A DNA stretch of 64,000 nt, from assembly GCF_001680005.1 (NCBI RefSeq), contig NC_033564.1, positions 2,356,001 to 2,420,000 on the forward strand, written 5' to 3'. Shown one piece after another: positions 23,601-32,070 of the stretch (its first letter is position 1; each line of letters starts with the position of its first letter). Made by a program: the position numbers and the translations under genes. This DNA comes from Plasmodium coatneyi (taxonomy: Eukaryota; Apicomplexa; Aconoidasida; Haemosporida; Plasmodiidae). The notes below the pieces were generated by a model that was not told the origin of the DNA, searched no databases, and was given only the letters and a program-made list of their open reading frames with translations.

Positions 23601-25937
23601 GGCAGCTTCAGTTTATCCAACGAAATGGACAACGAGGCTGAGGGGGGGAGCAACCTATTAGGAAGTAGCAATAATAAGGGGGTCCAGGAGGGATGCGCAA
23701 AGAGGGTAACAAACCGAGCCGGTGGGGAAACACCACCAAACGGGGAAATCACTTCAAACGAAACAAGCGCAGAAATAGGACAAAACGGGAGGTATTCCAA
23801 CCGACCATCCAATAGCACCACCGGTTGTCTAAACGGCATAATGGAAAAAACACATGGTGGTGATGCCCATGGGGGAGGCCATCCACCGAGGCAGGCAACA
23901 AATGTGAAGAGAAAGTATACAAATGAGCAGGAGATCCATTATGACGAAGGAGTGTACACGAGCTCAGATATGGACTATGAAGATAGCCAAGTGCAAAATG
24001 GGGGATACGAAAAGTCGAATACAGTGGGGGGAACACAAAAGGGAAGTAGGAGCACGTACACATACGACTGTTATAGTAGCGGTGGAAGCAGTGATGGCAG
24101 TGTGAAATATGTGGACAGAAATTTTGTTAACCAATTAGGGGGAAAGCAAAATGGCGTCTTAAGTGTAAAAGGTAATAAAGAAGGACGACTGCAATGCTCC
24201 ACCAAAGGGGAGAAGGACGATCCACACGAAGAAGAAATGAACACAACGTGCAGTTATGAAGAATTACTAAAAAAGGAAAACAAACTAATCAAGAACAACA
24301 TTTTAAATAAAGAGACGTACGTACAGATCGATAATCAGGAGGATATCGAGTTTGACAGATTCTTAAACGATGATGTGGAAACGTACAAAACGCTGTCAAG
24401 AAATATTAGTGACAGTGTGTATAAAAAGAAAATAGAAAATTTTATTATGCTTAGGAGTAACCTGTATAAATACATGAACTGCTTAAATGTGCTGGGAATT
24501 CGCTACATAAACAATAATGATATAAACAATTTTGAAGAGCTGTACAATAAAAACATTTCGTTCGACTTGAAAAAGACGTACACAAAAATCAGGAAAGATA
24601 TTTTACATCCGCTGAAAAATAATGTACTAGAAAAGAACGTATACATAAATTTAAAAAAAGAAACGAGTAAATATTATAACGAAATGAAAATATACAATGA
24701 CTGTTATTTTCTCTTCGATTTTGTTCTAAAAAAATATGACAAGAATTTGAGGAAGAATAATAAAAAGGTCGAATATTACATTGATAAAAATACCTTCCTT
24801 TGCATGTGTGCAGATGTAAAAATAAATAAAATAATTGAAAATGTAGACATCCCCACAAGCAGTTATAATAATTTGTTTGAGGTAAATAAAAGCACGCAGG
24901 AAAATCAAATGTTTCAAATCGTTAGGGAGGTCTTGAAAAATAAAAATTGCGAGAACAAGGGGAATTCTGGAATGCACAGGAAAAGACACGTTAGTGATGA
25001 GAACTGCTCGAACAACTCCAGCTTTGGGGACCCTACTGATTTGTCAAACGAGATTTTATCGGATCAGGACAGGGTTCACAGGGGTAGAGGGGGAAATACG
25101 GACAATGAATGCACCACTGGTAGCCAAAACCGCTCCAAGGAACAACCCGCAAACGGCTCGTATTACGCGTCCATTTTTTGCCCCTTTTCCCTCGTCCCAA
25201 CGTCAAACAATCTAGTCAATTTCAACAACATAGGAATTGGCAGCACCAAGTATAAAAGCAGGAGGAGGAAAAAAATGAACATATACGACTTGGAGTATTT
25301 ATTTATGAGGCAAGTATTCTTCAGCAAATACATTAACAAAAACCAAGGCTTAACAGTTATCGATTTTTTTTTACTAATGCAACAGGTTGCCCTTTTGATA
25401 TTCCCATTCATTAGCTACGTTAGTGCGTACAACGTTTTGTACCCGTATAATGGTGCCCTCTTTGATGAACTGAGCAATCAAGGGAATAATTTTTTCGCTA
25501 GTGGAGGTTTAGACACTGGCATGGGAGGTACGAAAAAATACGTTAAGGCTAAAAGGAAAGGAGAGAAGGACAGGTATAATAACGCGTACGTAAAAAGGGA
25601 AAATAAGGATTATAACGATCGTAAGGATTGTAACGGTTGTGACGATGTGGCCAATTCGGTAAAAAATGACGTCAACAGTTTTCATCAAAAAGGAGGAGAA
25701 GTACTATATAACCATTTGCATCCCGAGTTGAGTAGAACAAATTGTACCAGAAATGGTATTCACCAAGTGGAGGAGAAGAAAAAAAATAATTATTTATGGC
25801 ATAAAAACGTTTGCAGCAATGTTTACAATTTGTATGAGTACATTCAAATAGGCGTTAACCCCGCTGTTAAAAATGTGTGTTTGGAAACTTTTTTAAATTT
25901 TATTTTTAACAAGTACGGAATAATACAGTTTTCGTAA
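17622..25937 (+). CDS. Tubulin-tyrosine-ligase-like (TTLL) protein, 2,771 residues
   Basis: Single-exon gene; the ATG has an in-frame TAA at 17607-17609. Residues about 1440-1800 form a TTL/ATP-grasp domain. The nucleotide-binding motif reads YYIMKPDCGSMGIGVKV near 1555, followed by VQKYIDNPLL near 1591, the DFRIYILLL strand near 1607, and LLEVNSNPSLRIDY near 1750 with the metal- and ATP-binding Glu and Asn. TTLL enzymes ligate Tyr, Glu or Gly to tubulin tails; from this sequence I cannot say which, though polyglutamylase is the commonest case. The 1,400-residue N-terminal part is low complexity rich in Asn, Gly, Ser and Lys. The C-terminal part has two further well-ordered blocks (about 2240-2430 and 2545-2620) of unknown role. 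Typical TTL domains are about 400 residues, so this is an unusually large carrier protein. It is convergent with the mini-gene at 26029-26577. Confidence 0.88.
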   Translation: MNTFSKLFSNAYNSAHNNEANEWKKGKVTKVGATGTLLKSAPNQYMQWNNVNFGTKKNVDTGEVVITNLKKEEPVLLPHRGHKLGAFSNGSASRQVGKQSSSFSRNGKNINNSAYSLYNPHNLFNAYRLKNAYHHQQNALLKYESNYPAYEVQKGKSNSTTQNGKVILREKWCPPKDYVPQVDINIKDNYEQRKVAYFDHNDNKYNDKGSNLILRNNAYPNSGLQRNLKNYVNSPPFELSTKNEAQRSDNFYGNEKIGRSLSQMNRNEKGKENHVIEMGIKNVTHGGISSKTMGMPLTGLLSSTKLGQLPDGNTSKNSRNGNHVTSEMITKSGGPLHRNAHPMTHLTPNGSGTPLNGNSYWKKANENFLSRTYSLKSISQKSVSNSRRTENQFNPSSLISNEQRVGEKPIPKATTGGKVVHEVYLQRTGGENRYVMQSANGSKDAEAELKENLNICELRNGPVLNIQQNRFTNRFDDPRAVQRSNLFLCSSKNGKSYSASYGNFFATQKHNQFRDACGRNQRYRSQRGNNNSLTILSKECIAYKNGRAACLYAPNKGAENRGEGSHTTLKYIQPEPAHRSNAQMDGNNEGHNFTLRKNLNQSSCNFVSPIEYYATEVGKGGKEHSSITQNIMQKFTNEDLQKYYVLKGKISPNWNHNGSGHTNDINGMRNGSTCNGGSNHVMLSKGMSRIRHGYIHPPSPAGVNDSSEGTVSKNVKRIHPDDSVNVVSGNCVKKMAGEIDNRNHHGNYNGGEKTDKQCNNNVIGYVPSGGVSYWGGAAKGTEKGSTSEMTINETCKSRRAEKIYPQSGYCISNTNDRSGKDDDKTSACGTRNGNTGNYFSTAAQFAGLNRTQERATPESKRSGPKGEHVKCNTVMMDSNNHLSSVSKGIYFSEGRDGNIVHFDQNGNGKISTEKRKINFTVPSEGTHLRETPQGRSTMCCDKKETLGISANVHGTVFDEEEAKEKISEASREDDKKGKVNLCPPNGGLPISSAKRCSLTKTGIEDRSRGTPVLQWNKASYPNVGSAGQSTAREEDKTALKVDNNGDNNEWGSHPKNEGKNKEGTGGYVQGSINNREFCASHCKRSEEENHLGVEKTHLDMQNEQNCEVSWLSPSKPSIILAGAQSSSKVVKSDSRENCHLYEVVASENPADGNGYQRTNKGNTQWSKEKRGKHILNKNIKELKKGTMKKYSMENVTDSYIYHLNNLNRNAKMRIGKGKLKMNTNRSSVLEKNVPWGSGPERDKGTKKEEEVHYMGNDKTGETQRTNLDAPNGKINYPICSELSSQKGDSSNNGGHCEVHLKDSSHSEYVNILSRGNQTDSHLEVGNMERNDILSHFRGSKRNLQEGSVNGDAKSKVDGFQSNDGTLDKGVNGSNEGDSSRSSVVNSMSDVSGMSCLNGDSPEPSDEGERVMRTGKVALPWKKDHIVKVNYRSRSMRGKNNITINTKLARYERVLIHTCISKLNWKKCIDNANRGIFYWIGYNITDFDHYNYMKKKKIINRIPSMYMYTKKKALTFLLSHLSLIFPSLYDFYPNTFVLPENKNIIKYILNSNNKDYYIMKPDCGSMGIGVKVIHKYSDININILNGYNCYIVQKYIDNPLLMYKKKFDFRIYILLLPGKHYPKIYLSKIGFARLCTEEYKKKKRYIYNTFIHLTNYSINKDNEKYIRRKNIHDKNNNKQLLSDVFIYLKNNGYDIDDIWKQIKKITCLTSLAIYSYIKEKIKYNFNNNFYFYQLIGLDILLDDTGKAWLLEVNSNPSLRIDYIDPSYTNFEIQLESMFDRYVKEPVISEMFLIVYRKIYKKYLSRRGKKGTPSGVNTGENQTGKAIKAEKAGKVGKTNRMGRVKVQSGFTHDTFVPVNIRNVKNWGTHKKKVGKKMVEKGESSGTYLVKENLKSDAPCNNKIDKKNGLTRNRGVDKVLSSGGKIYPEKGCIDDLSCNDQCESISRCKLNGTQKGKLGSNAQVMKRVIKGKMKNGLFLKKENMSIVDTCVDENDIGSFSLSNEMDNEAEGGSNLLGSSNNKGVQEGCAKRVTNRAGGETPPNGEITSNETSAEIGQNGRYSNRPSNSTTGCLNGIMEKTHGGDAHGGGHPPRQATNVKRKYTNEQEIHYDEGVYTSSDMDYEDSQVQNGGYEKSNTVGGTQKGSRSTYTYDCYSSGGSSDGSVKYVDRNFVNQLGGKQNGVLSVKGNKEGRLQCSTKGEKDDPHEEEMNTTCSYEELLKKENKLIKNNILNKETYVQIDNQEDIEFDRFLNDDVETYKTLSRNISDSVYKKKIENFIMLRSNLYKYMNCLNVLGIRYINNNDINNFEELYNKNISFDLKKTYTKIRKDILHPLKNNVLEKNVYINLKKETSKYYNEMKIYNDCYFLFDFVLKKYDKNLRKNNKKVEYYIDKNTFLCMCADVKINKIIENVDIPTSSYNNLFEVNKSTQENQMFQIVREVLKNKNCENKGNSGMHRKRHVSDENCSNNSSFGDPTDLSNEILSDQDRVHRGRGGNTDNECTTGSQNRSKEQPANGSYYASIFCPFSLVPTSNNLVNFNNIGIGSTKYKSRRRKKMNIYDLEYLFMRQVFFSKYINKNQGLTVIDFFLLMQQVALLIFPFISYVSAYNVLYPYNGALFDELSNQGNNFFASGGLDTGMGGTKKYVKAKRKGEKDRYNNAYVKRENKDYNDRKDCNGCDDVANSVKNDVNSFHQKGGEVLYNHLHPELSRTNCTRNGIHQVEEKKKNNYLWHKNVCSNVYNLYEYIQIGVNPAVKNVCLETFLNFIFNKYGIIQFS

Positions 25938-26028
25938 TGCCCAAGGGGTGTGGGGGGTCCATAAAAAGCATGAATAAATGGTGTACTGCATTTAAGACAT
26001 ATTTACCATTTAAGTGTCATGCGTTGTC

Positions 26029-26577
26029 TTAATCGTCTTTTTTTTTTTGAGGGGGAGGAGCACCACCCCACTGTAGTGTTTTATTGTTCCAAAATTTTGT
26101 AAATATATTTTTTCTCCCATTATAAAACCATCTTTGTTGCAAGCGTGTCGTTATGTTGTCATAATCTGGTTGTGCTGCCGCTGCACAGCTCGTCTTTTTT
26201 TGGTGAATCCACGCAACCATGGTCTAAATTTTTACGTTAATTTTTTTGTGCTCCCAGTTTATCATTTTTTTTCTGTTTATTTTTTTTCGTACCATATTAT
26301 ACTTTCCGTTTTGAATTGTATTTTTTTTTTGTTGCCATGTTTGTAGTTTTTGTGCTCGCCCCTTAGAACACTATACTTATGCAGATCTTTTTTTTAAATT
26401 AATATTGTGAAGGAGAAATAAAAGGAATTCTACCTTTTTAAAATTCAAATTGTATGAAATTTTTAAGCAATTTTTTTTACTCACCTGTTCACCTATTTTT
26501 TTTTCCCTATTATGTTTTGCTTCATTTGAAAGAAATGCGTGTGCCGTTATTTTAGTGCGTTTTTGCAACAAATTCAT
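26029..26577 (-). CDS. Small two-exon gene, about 95 residues, function unknown
   Basis: Exon 1 is 26577-26485, from ATG to GGTGAACAG with a perfect GTGAGT donor. Exon 2 is 26223-26029, after an AAAAATTTAG acceptor, ending in TAA. Both junction phases are 0. Exon 1 reads MNLLQKRTKITAHAFLSNEA and is basic at the start, as in a mitochondrial or organellar leader. Exon 2 reads MVAWIHQKKTSCAAAAQPDY, then a block with RWFYNGRKNIFTKFWNNKTL, and ends PPPQKKKDD. The spacing of aromatic residues and the Pro/Lys tail look like a small mitochondrial complex subunit, but that is only an impression; no family is recognised. Its stop lies 91 bases from the stop of the TTL-like gene on the other strand. Confidence 0.6.
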
Positions 26578-27879
26578 TTTTATCTTAAGGGAAAGTGATA
26601 AGCCTAAATCTGCCAATTTGTGGAAGAAATATTCATATTGTTCACTTGCTAGGGATGCCGTCCTGTGATGGTGTCATTTGGATGATGACCCATGTGTGTA
26701 TGCTTACTGGTGGGTGCTCATTCGTGTGGACCTCTTTTCTGTGAACGTTTTTAAAATTATATTCGGTGAAATTTCAGAAGGTTTTAAGGGGTGAAGGGCA
26801 GAATGTTTCCAAAGTGTGTAATGAGCATAACTTATAAAGAAGGCAAGAAAAAATGTTAAAAAGGAAAGAAGCATGAAATGCTATCATATAAAAAAGAGAA
26901 ATGGAAAATGTGTACACACTTTTAGGCGTCAAGAATGGCATCAAATTGGCTCAAAAAAAAAAAAAAAATTAGAATTAGGATGTTTGTGGGAACAAATAGG
27001 AAAAGTACTATACCTTTGCGAGTTTGCCAATCTGGAAGAGAAAGTATATGCGTCATATTTGTGCAGTATTTTAACCGCTTATCCGATAAGCAGCTTTGGA
27101 ACCCTTTTACGCCCTTTTGTTTTATTTTCCACTTTGCGACTACACACTTTTTGCATGAAATTCAATTTTCACTTGTGTAAAAGTCTGCAGGTGTGCCACA
27201 CATAAAAGACGACTTATGGAAGGGAAAAAGTTCTAAAGGAAAAAAAAATAGAGCAAAATACGTATGCCGCTTAGGGGACGTACACCCCATGCATTAAAAT
27301 TTTCCGACACACCTTTTTAATTACATAAAGAACGAGAACACACATGTTATGTATTTTTGAGCTTGTTCGGTAGGGCATTATTTGTTGCATTTTTTTCGCC
27401 TGATTATTCTGAATGGGGGAATTCTCCAAAAAAAAAAAGAAAATGAATAAAAAAAACACACACGTAAATTAACGCGTATGTGTACACGGGCTTATAACAT
27501 TGTTTAAGGTTTTTTAATTTTCCTGTCCCCACACTGCAAAATAACAAGGCAAAAAAATAAAAATGTTGTGCGATGCCTTAAGAATACTTTAGGAAAATAA
27601 AATAATAATATAAAGAAAAGAATAGCTTCACGATTTTACTTCTGTGAGAAGTAAATAGTAACCCGTCCTTTTTTTCTTTTTTTGCAACACCCAGTTGGTA
27701 TGATATTCCGGTTTACAACTCTGGATACAAGTACCTATGCACATGCGTGAGCATATATAATGTGCAGAAGGGGATGCTGCTTACTCGAACAGCATTTTAA
27801 ATGAAATTGAAAGCATAATACAATTTAAAAAAAAAATTGTTCAAAATATAAGTTGCGTAACGGCGAAGATTCGTATAAC
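26578..27879. other. Intergenic, 5' flank of the methyltransferase-like gene
   Basis: This AT-rich spacer separates the minus-strand mini-gene from the PRMT-like gene. A minus-strand segment at about 27330-27428 reads SPIQNNQAKKMQQIMPYRTS after a T-rich acceptor and might be an isolated exon, but no partner was found. Otherwise poly-A/poly-T runs only. An in-frame TAA at 27826-27828 separates the downstream ATG from this region. Confidence 0.4.
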
Positions 27880-30800
27880 ATGAATCTGGAAAGTAGCCAC
27901 AAAATTTTAACACACGCGCAAAACAAAGCAAACACAAGCAGTTCCTGTAAAGATATGAATCAACATGTACTGAAAGGTGATTGCAGAAATGGAATAAAAA
28001 AAAAGGAAATACGAAATGAGAAAGTGGGGTATGTCAACAAGAATGAGAAGCATTGCAACGTGAAAAATACAGACACACATTTTGCGGAAGACGAAGGGGA
28101 TAAAAATGTAGAAGAGAAAAAAAGAATACCCTTAGATTTACACGATATTGACAAATTGGCATATGGAAGTAAAAAAATAATAGCGTTTTGCATGGGGAGG
28201 AAGGATGACACCAGTTGTTCTACGTACTGCGAGGGTTACCCGCACGAAAACTACAAGGAGGATAGTGTTGCACTGGAGGGTGCAGTGGCATGCGAAATGG
28301 AGAGGGGCACTGATAATAGTGCAACGGATGAGGGTGCCAATTATGACTGGAGTGAAAGAAGGAAAGCGGGGAAGGATAACATATTAAGGGGGGAGGCGGA
28401 AAAGGTGGAAAAGATAACTGAGAAAGCGACCCAGAAAGGGGAGTTTAAACAAAACGAGGTTATCGCCCAAACTGGGTTGGAAATGAATGACCATGTCACA
28501 AATGAAATTGGAGAGGAATCCAAAGCGAATTCGCCCAAAAATAGTACGAAAAAAAGCACCTCCAGAAGGAGCATGAAGAAGGGGAAAGAAACGAACACCC
28601 CCTCGATTAAGAATGACAGAAACTTAATGAAGCAAAAATGCATCAAAATTAAGGAAAGCAAGAAAAAAATAAATGACGATAATTTAGAACTGAAGTATGA
28701 ACATAATAGTTCGAAGGAAATCCAGACAGGTGATGGGGGGGGCCCGTGTAATGAAAAGGGTTCAGGCGTATCAAATGGAAAGGCGATTAATGAAATACCA
28801 GAAGATGAAAAAAAGGAGGACCAAAAGGAGAGCTCAACATATGATAAAGGAAATGTTAAAAAGAGCAAGAGGAAATATTCTGAAGAAAATGTTAACGGTA
28901 AAGATGACATAGGTTTGCACGAAAAGGGGAACACGAAGAAAAAAAAAAAAGACTCTCACGCGAAAGATGGGGAAGACGTAACGAAGGAAAAAGCGAAAGG
29001 TAACCATAAAAGTGGCCAAAAAGGCCAACACATAAGTGTAAATAGCGGAAAAGCGGAAAGTGAGAAAAAAAAACAAGCGGGTGCCCAACTGGTTATAGAA
29101 AAGGAGAAAAAAGGCCAAAGCGGAGATGCCACTACGGTTGAAAGTGTATCTCAAGCACGTGCATATAAGAAGGAAAAAATGGATGACGACAAGACATATA
29201 ACGCTTCAAAAGGGAAGGAAGTGGCCACGAAGGAAAATAACGTAAGTAAGGAAAAGGGCAGCAAAGATAATGCAAATGAATTTGAGGGTAAAAAAGATAC
29301 GCCAAAAATTATTAATCCAAAGGATAATGGACAACCGAAGAAAAAATATGCAAGACTTTTGAAAAGCCTGCAAACAAATTTATCCAGCAAAATGATAGAA
29401 CAAGAAGGCGGAAAAAGAATTCAAACATGGGGAGGAAAGCTAACTTTGCAACAAAAAATTAATCAATTTATAAAGAACAAAATAGCGACAAGGACGGAGT
29501 ACAAATATGGGAAGAAGCCAAACACACTGTCCATATGTAATCAGTTCAATTTGTACAACCACTTAACCATGCTGAATGATTTTAACAGGTTGCATTATTA
29601 CAGAGCGGCGATGAGATGGACGGGGCATAAGGACATGTGCGAATGTGAGGACAACCCTTTGATTGCACTCTGTGGGAAGGGTGAAAAGAGTTATCTTCAT
29701 GTAGGCAGAACGGGTAACACCATAAACGCATATGATGAAGAAGTTGAGGGAATGTTGGAGGACCAAAAGGGAGAGAAGAATCCATATATATTTTTTGAAA
29801 ATAATAAAGAGTGCTACGTTTACAATAAGAAAATAATTGAAATAGGAACAGGACCACTTTCCTTATTATCCATTAATGCCATTCTGAATGGAGCCAAGCA
29901 TGTAGACGCGCTAGAGGTTAATAAAGACGCGTCCGAAATGGCAAAGAAATTGATAGAAGGATATAATTTGGAAGATTTTATTAAAATTATAAATTGTTAT
30001 TCGAAGATGTATGTATATAAAGAGGAGGATCATCAGAGGAGACTGAAAAGAAGAAGCTCCTTTTACAACTACTTTGATTCTAACGTCGATGAGCAGCACT
30101 GCAGCAATTTTAATTACGACTTGATAATAAGCGAAGTGATAGGGGATTTCGCCTCACAGGAAGGGGTGGCAGACATATACCTCGATTTGCACAGGAAGAT
30201 ATTTTCTTACCGAAAGTATCAAGAGTATTTGCAGAATTGGGGCAAGGGGGACGGTCCGAATGCCCCTACTGAGGAGGAAGGAAGGCCAATAGACTACGCA
30301 GAAAATAGTAAAAACGAACAGACGGACGAGCAATATGAACGGGATAACGTTAAGAGGGTGAAAAAAATATCATACAACGAATTCGCAGCAGATGATAAAT
30401 TATACAACTGTGAAGAATTCTACAAGATGAACGTGAAGAGTATACCGTATAGCGTTACGACATATTACTGCCCCGTGAAGTTTCCTTACTACGACAATAT
30501 AATATATAAAAGTGAGAATTACCCAGAGAGGACAATTATTAGCCCCAAGAGTAAGCTATTACAATCCGTTATGTTGGAGTGGTCTAACTTACCATTAACT
30601 GAAGAAGAGGAAAATGAGAACACCCATTTTGGTACACTAGAATATTTATATTTGGAACAAAATGTAGCGAACCAAATGGTACAAAAAAGGAATCACATCT
30701 TTTCGATTCAAAAGAGTGGTCCTTTTTGTGGTTTTTTAATAACCATAGATGTGGAAATTCGAAAGGGGGAACATTTTGGAACCAAATATGGAACCTGCGA

Positions 30801-32070
30801 CAGTTGGTACACCAACATAGTTTTATTAAAAGACGAAATTAACGTTAATAAGAACGATTTGGTGGTTAGCAAAACGTACACAAATTTGTTAAATTATAAT
30901 GAGAATATTATTGATAGGAAAGTTGTTTTGGTTTCAAGGCCGTCCTACACGTTTTATGGCTACATATTAAAGTCGATGAGGCACAACACGCTTTCTGAGT
31001 GCACGTCGGATAGTGATGGAGATATTAGCAGTAGCTGTTTTGAAAATTCCGATGGGGAGGATTACCCATCCAACGGTAGTAGCTACATCTACCTGGATGA
31101 CGAAACGATACTGTTACTAGACCAGATGCATTTTCACGAAAAAGTGCTAACCATGAGGGGAAGACAGAGTGACGAGGACGTTACAATGGGTGATTCTAAA
31201 AAAAAAAAAAATACCGCAAGTGTTAAAGGGGAAGGAAAAAAAATCAATGCAAAGAATAACCATATGGAGAAAAACAAATTAAATGGTTTGGATGAACAAG
31301 TGGAAGATAATGTTGAAGGTCATTCCAATGTTGCCCACGGATCAGTGGAAAATCACTTCGGGAAGAAGGGGATCGATCAAGTTGTGGGCGTAACATATGA
31401 CAGATCAGCAAGCAACAGTTCCAGCATCGGCACGAAGAAAAAGTCGCATAAGGACGCCTCGGTGAACAAAACGAAAAAGGGAAAGAGAGCCAATTTGGAG
31501 GAAAAATGTCCCAAGAAAGAGCCCATTTCGGACAGAGACAAACAAATCAACAAGCACGACCATTCCCCCACAAGTAAGGAAAATGAAAGGGGCAAAAGCG
31601 TTAAAGGAGAAAAGACCAATTTGGTGGAAACAGTCGAAAATGGCAATATTGCCAACAGCAGTGGCGGAAATATCAATAGTCTCAATAGTCCCAATAGTCC
31701 CCAAGAAGGGGCACAAAACAAAAACACGCCGAAGAAGAACGCCATGAATCAGGCGAATAGGAAGAAAAAAAAAGACAATCTGCAAGGCGAAAATAAATAC
31801 AAAAAGAAATTTTCGGATGAAAGCAGGGAAGAATACGAAAAGGACATAGCAGACATTATAAATAATTACAACATGAATGCGAAATTTTATTATGAAAATT
31901 TAAAAAATAAAATCCTGGTTTATAGGAACATGAAGTACAAGTTGATGCATATTTACGAGCCGGTAGTTATTGACTACGATGAGCAAGCAACGGTGATTTA
32001 TAAGAAGGATGATATTTATAATAGCAAGGAAAATAACATGAGTGAGTTTGTGAATAACGTATACCATTGA
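27880..32070 (+). CDS. Protein arginine methyltransferase-like protein, about 1,396 residues
   Basis: The frame opens upstream with TTG at 27853, but the first ATG is 27880-27882, so I start there. Residues about 480-1120 carry a class I SAM-dependent methyltransferase fold arranged like a PRMT. Motif I reads IIEIGTGPLSLLSINAIL near 651, followed by the acidic VDALEVN strand. The double-E-type loop reads LIISEVIGDFASQEG near 746, with the two Glu nine residues apart as in PRMTs. A beta-barrel follows, with GFLITIDVEI and a SWYTN stretch (near 973) where PRMTs have the THW loop. PRMTs transfer methyl from SAM to arginine on histones and RNA-binding proteins. The loop has Asp-Ser-Trp rather than Thr-His-Trp, so this is a divergent member. 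Lys/Glu-rich low complexity fills residues about 1-470 and 1130-1310, and a conserved tail ends the protein. Confidence 0.75.
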   Translation: MNLESSHKILTHAQNKANTSSSCKDMNQHVLKGDCRNGIKKKEIRNEKVGYVNKNEKHCNVKNTDTHFAEDEGDKNVEEKKRIPLDLHDIDKLAYGSKKIIAFCMGRKDDTSCSTYCEGYPHENYKEDSVALEGAVACEMERGTDNSATDEGANYDWSERRKAGKDNILRGEAEKVEKITEKATQKGEFKQNEVIAQTGLEMNDHVTNEIGEESKANSPKNSTKKSTSRRSMKKGKETNTPSIKNDRNLMKQKCIKIKESKKKINDDNLELKYEHNSSKEIQTGDGGGPCNEKGSGVSNGKAINEIPEDEKKEDQKESSTYDKGNVKKSKRKYSEENVNGKDDIGLHEKGNTKKKKKDSHAKDGEDVTKEKAKGNHKSGQKGQHISVNSGKAESEKKKQAGAQLVIEKEKKGQSGDATTVESVSQARAYKKEKMDDDKTYNASKGKEVATKENNVSKEKGSKDNANEFEGKKDTPKIINPKDNGQPKKKYARLLKSLQTNLSSKMIEQEGGKRIQTWGGKLTLQQKINQFIKNKIATRTEYKYGKKPNTLSICNQFNLYNHLTMLNDFNRLHYYRAAMRWTGHKDMCECEDNPLIALCGKGEKSYLHVGRTGNTINAYDEEVEGMLEDQKGEKNPYIFFENNKECYVYNKKIIEIGTGPLSLLSINAILNGAKHVDALEVNKDASEMAKKLIEGYNLEDFIKIINCYSKMYVYKEEDHQRRLKRRSSFYNYFDSNVDEQHCSNFNYDLIISEVIGDFASQEGVADIYLDLHRKIFSYRKYQEYLQNWGKGDGPNAPTEEEGRPIDYAENSKNEQTDEQYERDNVKRVKKISYNEFAADDKLYNCEEFYKMNVKSIPYSVTTYYCPVKFPYYDNIIYKSENYPERTIISPKSKLLQSVMLEWSNLPLTEEEENENTHFGTLEYLYLEQNVANQMVQKRNHIFSIQKSGPFCGFLITIDVEIRKGEHFGTKYGTCDSWYTNIVLLKDEINVNKNDLVVSKTYTNLLNYNENIIDRKVVLVSRPSYTFYGYILKSMRHNTLSECTSDSDGDISSSCFENSDGEDYPSNGSSYIYLDDETILLLDQMHFHEKVLTMRGRQSDEDVTMGDSKKKKNTASVKGEGKKINAKNNHMEKNKLNGLDEQVEDNVEGHSNVAHGSVENHFGKKGIDQVVGVTYDRSASNSSSIGTKKKSHKDASVNKTKKGKRANLEEKCPKKEPISDRDKQINKHDHSPTSKENERGKSVKGEKTNLVETVENGNIANSSGGNINSLNSPNSPQEGAQNKNTPKKNAMNQANRKKKKDNLQGENKYKKKFSDESREEYEKDIADIINNYNMNAKFYYENLKNKILVYRNMKYKLMHIYEPVVIDYDEQATVIYKKDDIYNSKENNMSEFVNNVYH

